From positions 6,845,501-6,909,500 of the forward strand of contig AP031355.1 of NCBI GenBank assembly GCA_037833965.1: a stretch of DNA of 64,000 bases, read 5' to 3'. The DNA is from Marchantia polymorpha subsp. ruderalis. Lineage: Eukaryota > Streptophyta > Marchantiopsida > Marchantiales > Marchantiaceae. The stretch's first letter is position 1. Every line of letters begins with the position of its first letter. The notes under the pieces were generated by a model. The model had not been told where the DNA came from and did no database searches. It saw only the letters and a program-made list of their open reading frames with translations. Shown piece by piece: positions 49,795 through 61,717 of this stretch. The translations under genes were made by a program, and so were the position numbers.

Positions 49795-49931
49795 GAGAGT
49801 TACATGGAAAGAGCCAGGTTACAATAAAAGTAAGAAAATGAATTGTATTACATCTACTTAGAGAGTGTGAGAGTTACATGGGAAGAGCCCGGGTTACAAT
49901 AAAAGTAAGAAAATGAATTGTATTACATCTA
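49795..49931. repeat. 74-bp tandem duplication
   Basis: The unit begins at 49795 and again at 49869 (GAGAGTTACATG). The copies share ACAATAAAAGTAAGAAAATG exactly and differ at only a few sites. It lies just beyond the foldback element. Confidence 0.93.
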
Positions 49932-51336
49932 GAGTGTGTGCTGATCGTGTGGCCGATGCGTGGCTGGGATATTTTTGGGCAGAAAAGTGCAGTACGGGTC
50001 GTCAGGATGATCAAGTTGATGGTAGAGGTCCACTTTTGCCCAGGGTGGACTGCGATAAAGCCAACCGCACCACGCTTCCAGCCCTCTGGGGCGACGATGA
50101 TTAGAGCGGCAGGTCGCTGTCTAGCCGCCTTTTGACGAGTCTGCTGACACAGAATGTCACTTACCGATCTCCAAACTCGCTCAAGGACGTCCACGACAAA
50201 TGGACAGAAAAGCACTTACAGTGCAGCAGCAGCACTCTTGGTCATGTGCAGCAGAGCACACGCTTCTCGTGGTCGAGCGAGAGAGGGAGTTGGCCCTTTG
50301 CGACCATCGGTCTACAGCGCTCTTTCGTATGTACACCGTGTACTGCGTACTTGGTGTCTGAGTTCCTCCACAGACTGCTGCATAATTGGAAGCATACATT
50401 CTGCTCCTATGATCCACGGTACGGGTTATGGTGCTCGTCCTGAGGCATGATTTCTGGCTAGGCAACGTGTTGTGACACCGCTGTTGTTCAAGTGACGATG
50501 AGGATTGTGGGCGTCGTGGATTGAGCATCATGCGGCTCAGATGGCTGCTTGTAATGGCCATGCCGTTGCCACTCCCTCCCTCCAGGAAACCTGTCGACTC
50601 CAGCCAGAGCTCTGGAGTCCGTCAGAGCGTAAACTCACGTAACAACCCATGCAACTTTCTCCTCAGGAGTGCTACCTGCACAGTGGTCATTGCGAGGATT
50701 CTGGGATCGCTTGCCAGTCCTCGTTTCAGGAAAGGGAACAGCTCGTGCAGGGTCAAATCCTGGGCCTTGACCACGCGGGAATTGGGAGCTCGGTGCAGCA
50801 GCGGTGGATGACATCAACAGCATTGTCTGCCCACGAACCTAATGTACCCCATGTACTATGCTTTAGCTAATAGATGCCTCTAATAAGTGAGTTCGAAGGT
50901 TCCACGTACACATTCTGGACAAGTTCACTGGCTGAGTTCAGTCTCTGAAGTACATACAGTACAGCAGAGCTACATTGGTTGCTCTAAATTGCGCTGTCTC
51001 GCATGCCGGCATATCATCGTGAGGAGATTTTTCCCATTTTCTGCTTCTCGATGCCGTAATCTGGAGTCGCCCTCCAGAAAGAGCAATGATCTTAGTGCTA
51101 TCTTGCGCAATCCATTCAACTCTCCTTTCATCTGAAGGCCTGGCATCCTTGTTGTAGGTACCTTCTGTAGGCTCGCGCTGACTCCTCTCATGTGTGTCCC
51201 TAGAGTAGCTTCCGTAGAGGAGCTTCGTCTTAAGAAAGCTTGGCCTTGTTCGTATTTGCCTCGTTTCTTTTGAGTGGGTTACTGTGACTTGTCTTTCAAT
51301 GTATATTCAGAATATATACATCGCTGACGTAGTACC

Positions 51337-51417
51337 TTCTGATTCTTTCAAGGCATAGGCCCTGGTTCCCCGTTCGTTCTGATATTTTCGAGGCATAGCC
51401 CCTGGGTTCCCCGTTCG
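51337..51417. repeat. 40-bp tandem duplication
   Basis: 51337-51376 and 51377-51417 are imperfect copies. Both contain AGGCATAG, then CCTGG and TTCCCCGTTCG. Confidence 0.88.
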
Positions 51418-51946
51418 TTGCTTCCTTAATAGATCACCCTGTCGTTTTTCTATCCACTTGCCTCCATTTCATCACCCAGAAGTCTTGATTAGTTGGTGAC
51501 ACGACCTCATCATCGATCGATTAAATAACTTTGTATGTAGCAACATCAAGATCAAGTACTCAACACGAGCGGTGCATATATATGCGCACCAACGCCCATT
51601 TATAGAACAAGGGCCCTGTTAATAGATTCGTCTTGTTAAACGAGCTCGAATCAGACCGAAGTTACCCAACTCGCTTTACACGTCGTGTACTGGCCTTCAG
51701 ACTGATCAGAAGATGGCATCAGGCAGTGAACATTGATGCGAAGGACGATCTCGCCTGTTGCTTCAACTCAGAATCCCTCGGTCAAGTCCCGCTTCAATCC
51801 TCGAGAGATCTCTCGAGGATGGTTGAGTAAATCGTCTAGGCTTACTTCTCCTCGATCTTCTCTTTATCTACTGAATAAGACTGACGCTTTATCGCCTTGA
51901 ATGTCTCATAACAGTATCGGTTCGAGTAGCGGGGTCCGGGTGATCC

Positions 51947-52029
51947 GGCATGTACTAATCTGGTAGCCATGTGAAGTTCTTCGTCATGGCATGTACTTAT
52001 CTGGAAGACATGTGAAGTTTTTTCTTCAT
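51947..52029. repeat. 41-bp tandem duplication
   Basis: 51947-51987 and 51988-52029 share GGCATGTACT, ATCTGG and CATGTGAAGTT with a handful of differences. Confidence 0.9.
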
Positions 52030-53247
52030 AATCTGTCGAAATTTCACGTTCGCGATGAGACACCGACCTCTTCCACTGCCACCGCATATGCTCACGATTC
52101 TTGTTGGAGTCTGGAACTACAGCTAGGGATTGATTGCAGGTGTAATTGACGGCTAGCTACACTAGACTAGACTGGCTGACGAGATGTACACGTCAGTGTT
52201 CCCCATGAGTAGGGATGCCTGCAATTCTAAAACTGCACCAACCACAGGGAACCGGATATGAGGTTGGCAGTTGATCAGAACCATGTGTCCTTCATACAGT
52301 CAATAATTCAGCTCCTCGTCTCCCAGCGGTACCAAGTTACAGGCTGTGAAGCTGGAGCTGCTCAGGTTCCAATCCCCTCACTGAACACGCTTCTGATCTC
52401 ACTTATGATCTCACTCAATGTTTTTGCTTTCACTTTCCGCACTGAAAAATCTCATTCTTACATCCTAGGGACATTGAAGATCGGATTCACTAAAAATTCG
52501 AACAGGTCTCTCTTTCTCTCGCAAGTAATGCACTTGTCGGTGCGATATCCACTTCGATTGCAACAGGTAGGGCGCAATACAACTGCGAGGGGGCTGATGA
52601 GGAGCTTGAGATTGCATATCGATACTTGAGTTTTATTTTGTCGTGACTATTTTATCCAAGAATTTAATTGGACCTGATCACAAACTGACTACGGACCAGA
52701 TGATTGTCTACATTTATACACCGAGGTTGAGACTCGAGAGGAAATTACTGCTTCTAACTAATGGGAGGAGTGAAGCTAGTTTATCTGGGGTCGGTTTGGG
52801 TTCACAGGCTTTGGGGCACCGTTTTACTTCACACCAACCTTCCATGTCCAACTACCATTCTCTTGCCTTGAACGCACGAGGGGGTCATCGAACACGCTGC
52901 AACTTTTGTCCTGCAGCGGGGCAGCGAAGTAGAATATTTAGGACACTACTGGACTGAACAAACCCTGAGACACGCCGTGTTTTTCGCAGTACATAGCTGA
53001 GTATCGAGCTGAGCATCTAGCATCACCGTTTGTAGTACCCATCGTAAGCGCAGATTCCATCAACTGTTGCTCACGACTTTTCGCCGAGAAGCGCTGTCTT
53101 ACCTGGGACCATCCGTCGGGAAGACTCGGCTCTCCAACACCTCGACAGCTCCAACATCATGCCCTTTTATCTCGATTGTCCGGATCTCAGCGCTTTGCCG
53201 ATCCACGCTAGTCCTCCTATAAAAGTCTTATGGGCCTTGCGTGGATC

Positions 53248-53286
53248 CCCCATCTCATCGGCCTCTTAGGGGCCGATGAGATGGGG
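53248..53286. repeat. perfect 16-bp hairpin
   Basis: CCCCATCTCATCGGCC at 53248-53263 is followed, after a 7-base loop, by its exact complement at 53271-53286. No T run follows it on either strand, so it is not a simple terminator. It is 0.4 kb beyond the end of the ABCG coding region. Confidence 0.85.
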
Positions 53287-53722
53287 CACATCCTTGCCTT
53301 CTGAAGTACTCAATGTGTTGCCGAAGCTTCCATAGTTAGAGAAAGAGGGCCCCCCAGAAGCTCTTCCTGGACCAGAAGAAAGAATGCCCAGACACTACTC
53401 TGATTTACAGGAAGTCGCGTAGCCTAGGCCTTGGGGATATGATCCTCCTCCAGAGCTTGTACTTCTCTAATTTTCAATCTCCACACCACTCTACGGTCCA
53501 TCCCCTACCGATCGTTCAATCCCTTACGTGTCCATGGACAATTGAGACGTGATATCTCACCCTTGCATGGACGGTAGAGAGCCCTGGACAGATACGACCT
53601 CGCGCTGGCTTGGACGAGAGGCTGCCTCGTTCATGTGGTCACGGGGAATATAACGTACTCATACTCTTTGGCTGTCGTGAGAATTCGAAACTCTGCAGAA
53701 GACAATGACTCGTCCAGCGACT

Positions 53723-56700
53723 TCATTTCCTGATGCTCTTCGTGAAGTACTTGAGGATGAGCCAGAACATGACTCTGTAGCCGACGAAGAAGATAATCAT
53801 GACGAGGATATTGATCCACTGATGTACTTTGCCCGCAGAATATTGTGACAGTATCGTGTTGGAGTCGACGTCACCATACCAAGTCCCTTGTATATGTCCA
53901 AACTCGTTCTCCAGCATTGACTCGAAAGGGTACTTGAACAACGACAGATAGTGCAGCCAGATCCAGTATTTCGGAATATTGTTCCTGCAACATTCTCCAC
54001 AGACTTGCGTCAGACACTTGGCGCAATCTATCCTCATGAGTACCGACGGCTGGGACTCCGAGTCTCAGATGACGTCATCGTGACAAAGAAACTTTCTCCC
54101 GCCCACCATTCGACCGCCCTATCGTAAAGGTCTGGATTTACGGGCGATTCCTACAACCCGACTCACTCTGGCGAACAACAATTACCGTGCAGCAATTCAC
54201 GGGGTATGCACAAAGTGAAGACATTGACTGTAAAAGTCGGTTCTGCATTCATCGTTTTCTCGACTACAAATATTCTTCACCGGGTGAGAATATTTATTTT
54301 CAAGACTGGCCTGATCACGTTCGGTATCACATTTTATGGCTGATAAAGTGAAGTCAACAGGGGCGCTGAGTTCTGGGTATACAATTATGGCTCGAGAAGT
54401 CAAACTGTCAGCACTAATTCTGATCGAATGGCCAACAGATGAACGTTGATCTGAATTGTTGGTATTATGATACTCACGAGCTACAGATATCTCGACTTTA
54501 AGATCTAGTCTAATTTCAGCGCTATAAGAAGGCGGAGGGAATCCCTCGCGGCGTGAAGTGGAAATTTAATTAGATGAGGATGTAGAATTCGCAAAGCTAC
54601 GGAATATGTGGTCAGTTGTATGGAGGGAATGTACCTCTCGATGAAGAATCCAGAGAAGAGGAAGAAGTAGGCGATGACCGCAGAGCATAGAGAGTTTCCG
54701 ACCGTGAAGTTGGGCACCAATCCACTGACGAAGGACACGAAAGAGTTGGCGACGAGGAGGACCAGGAACACAGTGAGAGTGAAGAAGAAGAAGGGGCCCG
54801 GCTCAGCGACGAGTCCCACCAACCAATAACTAATGGTCGAGAAGACGATTGCGAGAATCATCAGGAACGGGATGATGACTATGGCGCCAGAAATGACGTA
54901 GGTAGCTGCTCGATATGCGCCTCGCGAGGTTTCTCTGATAAATATCTGTCGCTCCTCGAGGAAGATTCCCATGGCTTCCACGGATGTGAATATCAGAAGC
55001 GCCAGCGTGAAGGAAATGAAGGAAACCCTTTGCCTCGCTCCTTTCTCGCTTATCCTCGCTTGGAGAAACAAGGTTCCCATTGTGAGAGCCACGCACACCT
55101 GATCACGCCAAAGGAACCAAAGTTCATCAATCATCAATTATTGTCACAGCACTCGTTGCGAGCTTCGCAAGTGCAGGATCCGTGTCAGATGTAACTCACC
55201 ATCATTCCACAGCGAGAGTAGAAGAGCTCAGGCGTGCGCATGACATTTTTAAAGTTGCGTGACGAGAGCACATATACTTCAGATATTGCGGAGGTTGCAT
55301 ATTCCGGGTGTGGATCTGCCGGAAAGTTTTGGTCCTCTGACTTTACCATGTCTTGCTCCAGATCCTCCACTCTTTTGTTCACCAACTGCAAACACATTCA
55401 GAATAGCACAATTCATCATTTATCCGACGTCATGGTGACAGAATGCAGAAGAAGGAACAGTAGATTCTGTCCGAATGAAGATCGGTCGATCCTATTACGA
55501 TTACTTACTTGCAGATTGATGAGAGGTTCGAGGCCTTCGGCTGAACTTTGATATTCTTCGATCGTGTCCAGAGCATACTCGATTACATTTACCTGTATGA
55601 AATTCAGAAGCACGGTCAAAAAAATTTCAGAACACGTTCGTGCCACTATTGAGGCTTCCACTAATTTGATGCATTATTCAAACTGGTTTAGACATTTTCG
55701 GAAAACCAGCAAGATTAACATCATAGTCTGAATCTGGCTTACATATTCTGGCATAGTGCGGCCCATGGTTTCGAAGTGTTGTTTCAACCCTGCATGATAT
55801 CCGTGAAAGATCACGTTTCCGCGTCCAAGAACAAGTACTCTGTTGATTGTCTCCAGAATTCGGTAACTCGGCTGGTGAATTGTCAGAACAACAGTTCGTC
55901 TGCCTGCCTTGGCCATGTTTTGCAGATTCTGCATCACATTCAGGGCAGACGTACTGTCCAGGCCTGATGTGGGCTCGTCAAGGAACAGTACTGGAGGGTC
56001 GTGAATGAGATCAGCTCCGATGGAAACTCGCCTCCTCTCACCACCGGACACTCCTCGAATCTGATAGACGAACACAGTCAAAGAAGCACAGATTTAATGC
56101 TCCTGATCAAAGAGTCTCTTTCATCGATAATAATCTTCGTCTGAGTAGGGTCCTGAGAGATTCGTGTCTTTCTGATTGTACTAGACCTGCATGAGAAAGC
56201 TTCCACCGAACAAGGAAGCATAGAAAACGAGGAATGATGGAATCTGAAGTGTCCAAATCCAAACAAGTTGTTGAGATGAAATGTGATGAACAGAGTATAC
56301 ATCTACTTTGTTCATGAGTGCTGCACTATCAGTGTGATGGTGGATGCATCAATGAGTGCATCACACACGACGAAGCTATCAGGATAAGAGTCTGAGTTTC
56401 TGTATTCTGAATGGTGTAGTTCAAGAGGGAATGCCAACTCAGTCACCAACCTTCTCGTTACCGACACGAGTATCGGCGCATTGCTTGAGGCCGAGCTGGT
56501 TGATCATGTTCTCAACACGAGTTTTCTTCTCGTCATAAGCCATGAGACCTGGGAGCCTGAGCCGGGCACTGTACATTAAAGTCTCGCGGACTGTAAGCAT
56601 GGGCAAGAGTGCATCGTCTTGCATGACGTAGCCCGAAATGCGCTTGAACGATTCATCGATCATTTCGCCATTCGCGTACACGGCCCCTTCTAAGCTGCTC

Positions 56701-57501
56701 AGAGAAATACGCCCTGCAAGAGCATCGAGAAAGGTGGTCTTGCCGGACCCGGACGGCCCGACGACAGCCAAGATTTGGCCGTGGAAGGCCTGGGCGCAGA
56801 TATTGTTGAGCAGAGTTTTCCTCGACGTTCCGCCCTTGCTTTTCACAGTCACCTGCGTCGACACGGAGTGCACATCATCAGGCGTTGACAGAGTTGACTG
56901 CAAGGCAAGACCTGAGTCCGAATCGTGTCGGGCCCGATTTCAACCTTGGGGCGCGATACGACAAAACTATTGCTGGATCTGGCACACGCATCAGAATGGA
57001 CATCGACGTGGTGCAGATTTGGAGTTCGAAGCGCCACAAAGATTCATTTACCTTGTACGACAAGTTCCTGACAAAGAGATCGTAATATGGAATGTCTTCG
57101 ACGTCCAATCCATTGGCAATCATGTCCAGAGCTGAAACCGAGTTCTGACTGCCGAATTTTCCTAGACTCGGCCTGTGCGATTCGAACGACTTTTTGAATG
57201 TGACCAATCCTGAATCTTTCTGGCTCCGCGAGTGCCGCAATTGGGCCAAATCCAAGTCCCCATAATCTCCGTTCCTGGACCCGAAACTACTCCGTGCACT
57301 TCGAGTGTAGTTTTTGTCGTAGCTCTTTTCACTCCCTGCGTAATTTGTGGAGTTACTACGTTCGAGCGACGGATCCAGCACCGGCGTCGTCGGAGTCTCC
57401 ATCTCTCCTTCTGCTGCTCTTCGTCCCTCGAGCTGGAGCTCCACGCAAGCCTCGCCGATCGATGATCCCACCAGCTCGAGCTCGAGCTCTAGCGCGAGCA
57501 A
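53723..57501 (-). CDS. ABCG: ABCG-family half-size ABC transporter
   Basis: Membrane exporter of the plant WBC/ABCG type, which works as a dimer; family substrates include lipids, cutin or suberin precursors and hormones. Seven exons join in phase: 57501-57052, 56852-56451, 56060-55743, 55592-55509, 55385-55200, 55098-54635, 53984-53723, giving 721 residues, or 688 if the Met at 57402 is used. The ATPase domain comes first: Walker [11 protein letters not shown]-loop [12 protein letters not shown], signature [13 protein letters not shown], Walker [14 protein letters not shown]-loop TIHQPSYRI. The membrane half follows in exons 5-7, with helices such as [32 protein letters not shown] and [20 protein letters not shown], and the plant ABCG end [17 protein letters not shown]. 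The 100-residue Ser-rich N-terminal extension is unique-looking. Substrate cannot be predicted. Confidence 0.93.
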
Positions 57502-59756
57502 ATTTTCGATAAACCCTTCAGTGATGTCGGCCCATGGTCCTCCTACATACAGGGCGTCAGAATTCTACGCTGTAATCTCCGAAACTCACGAACCAGCCAA
57601 ACGAACTCTGCAGCTGCTACAGACAGCAGTGCTCTGGTGCGACGGTGCGCACAAGAGTTGTACTGCGAACGGAGAACGCACACATGAGTTGCTCTAAAAT
57701 ATGGCGCTGGAGATTATAAAGTGAAACGCGGATGATGTTCTGCTCTGCTTGGTAATATTCAGTGTCCCTCTTGGAGTTGCCGGTCCTTGGGCAAGTTGCT
57801 GCAGCATTCGAGATTCTGTAAATGCGCGTGAGCTCCCGATCGAAACACGCTGGAGTGAGCTCAGAGCAAACCAAAGTGGATGTGAGAAAGATGAGTCTAC
57901 GACTACAGCAGCTCCAACGACAAAGCGATCAGAGCGTACAGCCGGAGTGCAGATTCCGCAGGGACTGGATGTCGCTGTCTGTACTCGGAGCAACTCGATG
58001 ATGAGACCATCGCACTTCGAGCTGGGACGAGCAAATTGGGAGCCTCCGAATGTAGCCGGACGAGCGAATGATCTGGGGCTCTGACTTCGAAGGGGAAGGC
58101 CCCCGGGGAATGGAGGAATTGAGAGGCTGCTGAACGTCTGTGTTCGTGAACTTTAGTAGTTCAGATTACAGAACAAGTCCTTGGCGCCTCACCACGCTGT
58201 AAATCTGGGATTCGATGCATACAGAATCAGCCGACCTGCGGACTTTCTGTCGTCCGTCGTCTTCATGTCCTCTCCCAGCACGCACTTAGTGAACGAGTTA
58301 AAGATATTAGTCTCTCGGCCTCGGGTCCACATGTCGATTAATATCTATGCTTTATCCTTCATCCGTCACCTTCATCAACTGACATGCGCATGTTCCATCC
58401 ATTTTTGGCTTACGTGAAGCCTTGTTCCATCATAAGTGCACTTACAGAAAAGGCATGTCCGCAGGACCTCGACTGTTGTTTTTTACAGCCTGGAGTTTAG
58501 AACAATATCCCCTGGTTCCCTTTGATACCAGATTAACAGTTTTTTTGCACAATGTGTGGAACTTGTCTCCCCACAATTCATGGACGTGAGAAGTATAAAG
58601 AACGATGAGCGCTCGGTTCTGTCGTGCAATTGATTGCAACACCTTTTGTAATATCCAACGCATGACGCATGAAACATCAAACTTGTGAAATCTCAAGATG
58701 TTGTACCATTATATATCTACATCTGTGAACCCAAAGCCAAGATGATTTGCACTTTATCTTTCTCTCTCGCCACTATTGTGAAACAACAGACTCTGTATTC
58801 AACTAAAAGCATGCACCACTCGGGCACAGAAGCCCTATAATGACACTCAGAACTACGTAAAATGTGCTGGGTAATTTATGATTTTATCTATCGACTATCT
58901 GCAGCTTGTTGCGTGAGACAGAAATTTCTCCACAAGGTTGAACGAATAAACTTTACGTACAATGAATGAATGAACTAAGTGTGTCGCTTACTCTTGGATG
59001 ACTGAGCAAGCAGAGTACGTCCGCTGACCACTTGGGCCTCTAAGGTCTAAGGAGGGATGAAGTGCGGATGTCCGTCCACACTTCTAAGTCCCTACAATAG
59101 ATTAGGATGACATCCCACAGGGTATATGTTGGCGTTGAATTCGACGTAAGACTGTACCAGAATAACCCTACCACATAGCATATATTGAGATCCAGTTAGC
59201 TCGAATTTCGTCCTCAGATTCGGCACAGTATTCCAGCACCACTTCCCATGGCGTGTACGAAAACATGAAGGAAATATCAGATCGTGACTAGCTAGGTCGC
59301 TAGAATACGATAAAGTCATCGACTTTTTACCAATTATGAAAACTGAACAGAGTTCAGTTTTATAAATCTCAAGCTCTGTACGTTGAGTAATGATGAAAGA
59401 TGTTTCAGGGAGTACATTTGACTCTACGTGTGGTTGACTTGAAACTAGAAATTTTTCTAGATTTACTAAGACTCTTAACTGTTTGCCTTGGAACTCTGTA
59501 TCTAGGAGAAACAACCCAAGTATTTTTCCAAATGGAACGATAGAAAAAGAACTGCAAAACTTAAGTTGCCCGAAATGTTTACATATCATGTTTTATTAAA
59601 CAATATCGTTTGCATCTTTAGTGGATTCCATACAAGGTTCGTGGCAGTCATGCAAACCTATCATTTTGAATATTCCACAAGTACCCCAAGTGACGTCAAA
59701 TGATCATTGCCATGCCACTAGTACGTAAAACTATCACGGGAAATGTATTTTCGATC
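57502..59756. other. ABCG upstream region and intergenic DNA
   Basis: The first 600 bp are GC-richer and should include the ABCG promoter and leader. Frames here (for example 57749-58084 plus and 59092-59589 minus) show no recognised domain. Composition becomes AT-rich past 58.4 kb. Confidence 0.55.
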
Positions 59757-59943
59757 CATAATATATTTTATATATAAATTTATTCATTTGGTAGAAGATA
59801 TATAACTGTGGGATATTTTATAACTTTGATGAATGATAGATCATAAAATCTATCATTCATCAAAGTTATAAAATATCCGACAATTTTATATTTCTCATAC
59901 AACTAATTTTTATATAAAATATATTTTATTTATTTTACTATAT
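59757..59943. mobile_element. foldback (MITE-like) element, 0.19 kb
   Basis: The centre is a perfect 31-bp stem (59811-59841 and 59848-59878) with a 6-base loop CATAAA. Outside it, weaker pairing continues through AATATATTTTATATA and its complement to about 59757 and 59943. It is AT-rich and non-coding. Such perfect palindromes are typical of young foldback elements and can give small RNAs if transcribed. Confidence 0.72.
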
Positions 59944-61717
59944 TGATTATTTTATTCATAGCAACCAAAACATTCCATTGCCTCGTTTTGAACTACTTTC
60001 TAGTGTTTTCAAAACAATCTTCATTGCACCTCACCTATTCAATTTTTGAGTTAGCCTATTCACCTGTACCTAGACTGCAGACATAAATGAATTTGGCCTA
60101 TGCGGATATTGCTTTTGATTCCATTTTTAAGCTATGGGCGTAAGATATATGACTTGAAGAGACATCAGTCACATACCATTGGGCCATAAAACATGTTCAC
60201 AATGAGTTTTGGTAATTTTACGGAGATGGATGAATCTTCATGAAAATGTAGCTGTTGAGGCCATCTAGGATAAGATTTAAAAATGATTAAAAATTTCCAC
60301 TAAAGCTTGAAAGTGAAATTCAACTTGGTAATCCAATGCACTCTTTGACGCCAAATAAAATTAGACTGTAAGTATCATGAGATTACACTTATTTCAATTA
60401 CCTATGTCATACAGCCATTCCCAAAAACTTGTAGTATTTTTTCGAATTTTCTGGGCGCGTATCTTGAAGCTAGTTGCTTAGAAATTTTTCTGAACGAGGC
60501 GTGTGAAGGATTGAAGAAAATTTGCATATATGTAACGGTAGATTCTTCAATTTCAAAGTTGTGTTGTGGAAAGAAATTTCTTGACGTAAATTTGCATATA
60601 TGTAATATATGCATGTACGTTAATATTTTGCAAACATTAAGTCTTGAAGTCCCTGTAAACAGATTCTTATTTTCAATTCTCCTCTTTTTGTTAACGGTTG
60701 AATTATTCTGTTTTAATTTTTATAATCAGATACTTGTGTCTATGGACTTGACTTCTTAATTATCCTAGGGTGTTGGAGTATTCTCTGGGTCCTCATGTGT
60801 CGGTCATGATTGGTTGCAGAGACACGATTAAAGAATAGAGGGTGTGGCAGAAAAGAGGGAGGTGAAACATTTCATGAAAAATTATTCAGTGTCATGTCTA
60901 CCTCTGTGTGTAGTGTGAGATGTGGACGATGGATTGAAGAATGGAATATTGAGTCTGAAAGTAGACTAGTATCAAATTCAAGGTATAATTATATTTTATA
61001 AATAGTGTGCTTCTTCTTTATTGAGATTTTCAGTTGTTGATATAACAAAGTGTGTATTTCCAAAGCCAGATGACAAAATTGATCAACACTTCGCTTTACC
61101 ATAAAGGGAAGTGTTGATCAATTATAGGAATTAAAAAAAAAAATGTGGAACCTTAGGATACTGCAACTCATATACTGGCTCATCTTGGAGTATATATGGT
61201 TTTAAAACATTCTAATGAAATATATATCAGTGATTATCAAACAACATATGTAGAATCGCACAAAATTATGAGCACATCTCACTTTAAACACTAAATTTCG
61301 AATGGCATCCTAAAGCACTATACTTTAAGATAAAAGAAGAAGAAGGGTTCAAGTAGATTGCTATGCTTCATGTTGAAAGTAGATTGCTATTTCACTTAAA
61401 AAAATAAAATGAATTCGGAGATCAGATAGATCATGCCAATGCAAAACAATCCTCATCTAAATAGAAAACTCGAGGGTAGTCATGATGCAGGTGAAAGAGC
61501 TGAGATACACTAACCGTGAAAGAAGTAAAAGTGTACACAAGCATGTACACTTTTATAAAGAGCATCTGGGAACCTTCTACAATAGTTCATTATCTTTTCC
61601 TTCTACTCCAATGATGATGTTGGAAATGTGAACAATGCTTTAGAACCACACTGACTGACAAGTCAATATGCGGCCTCGCCAATATAAGTCTAATCTCTGA
61701 AATTCTTTTTCCACAGC
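59944..61717. other. AT-rich intergenic DNA
   Basis: No recognisable gene. AATTTGCATATATGTAA occurs twice (near 60518 and 60588). A short strong hairpin lies at 61077-61123, and a 10-bp inverted repeat AAAGTGTAC/GTACACTTT lies near 61527-61555. Confidence 0.6.
61077..61123. repeat. 22-bp hairpin
   Basis: AATTGATCAACACTTCGCTT pairs with the stretch ending AGTGTTGATCAATT after a 3-base loop. There is one mismatch in 22 pairs. No gene context is evident. Confidence 0.85.

Larger units (their letters stand above)
49932..53722. other. gene-poor region upstream of nothing recognised
   Basis: Several frames of 60-126 codons overlap on both strands at 49.9-51.2 kb and 52.2-53.0 kb, none with recognisable motifs. 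Composition is more balanced than in the AT-rich gaps, so an unrecognised or decayed gene is possible. Two tandem duplications and one strong hairpin are listed separately. The last few hundred bases are the 3' flank of the ABCG gene. Confidence 0.5.
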
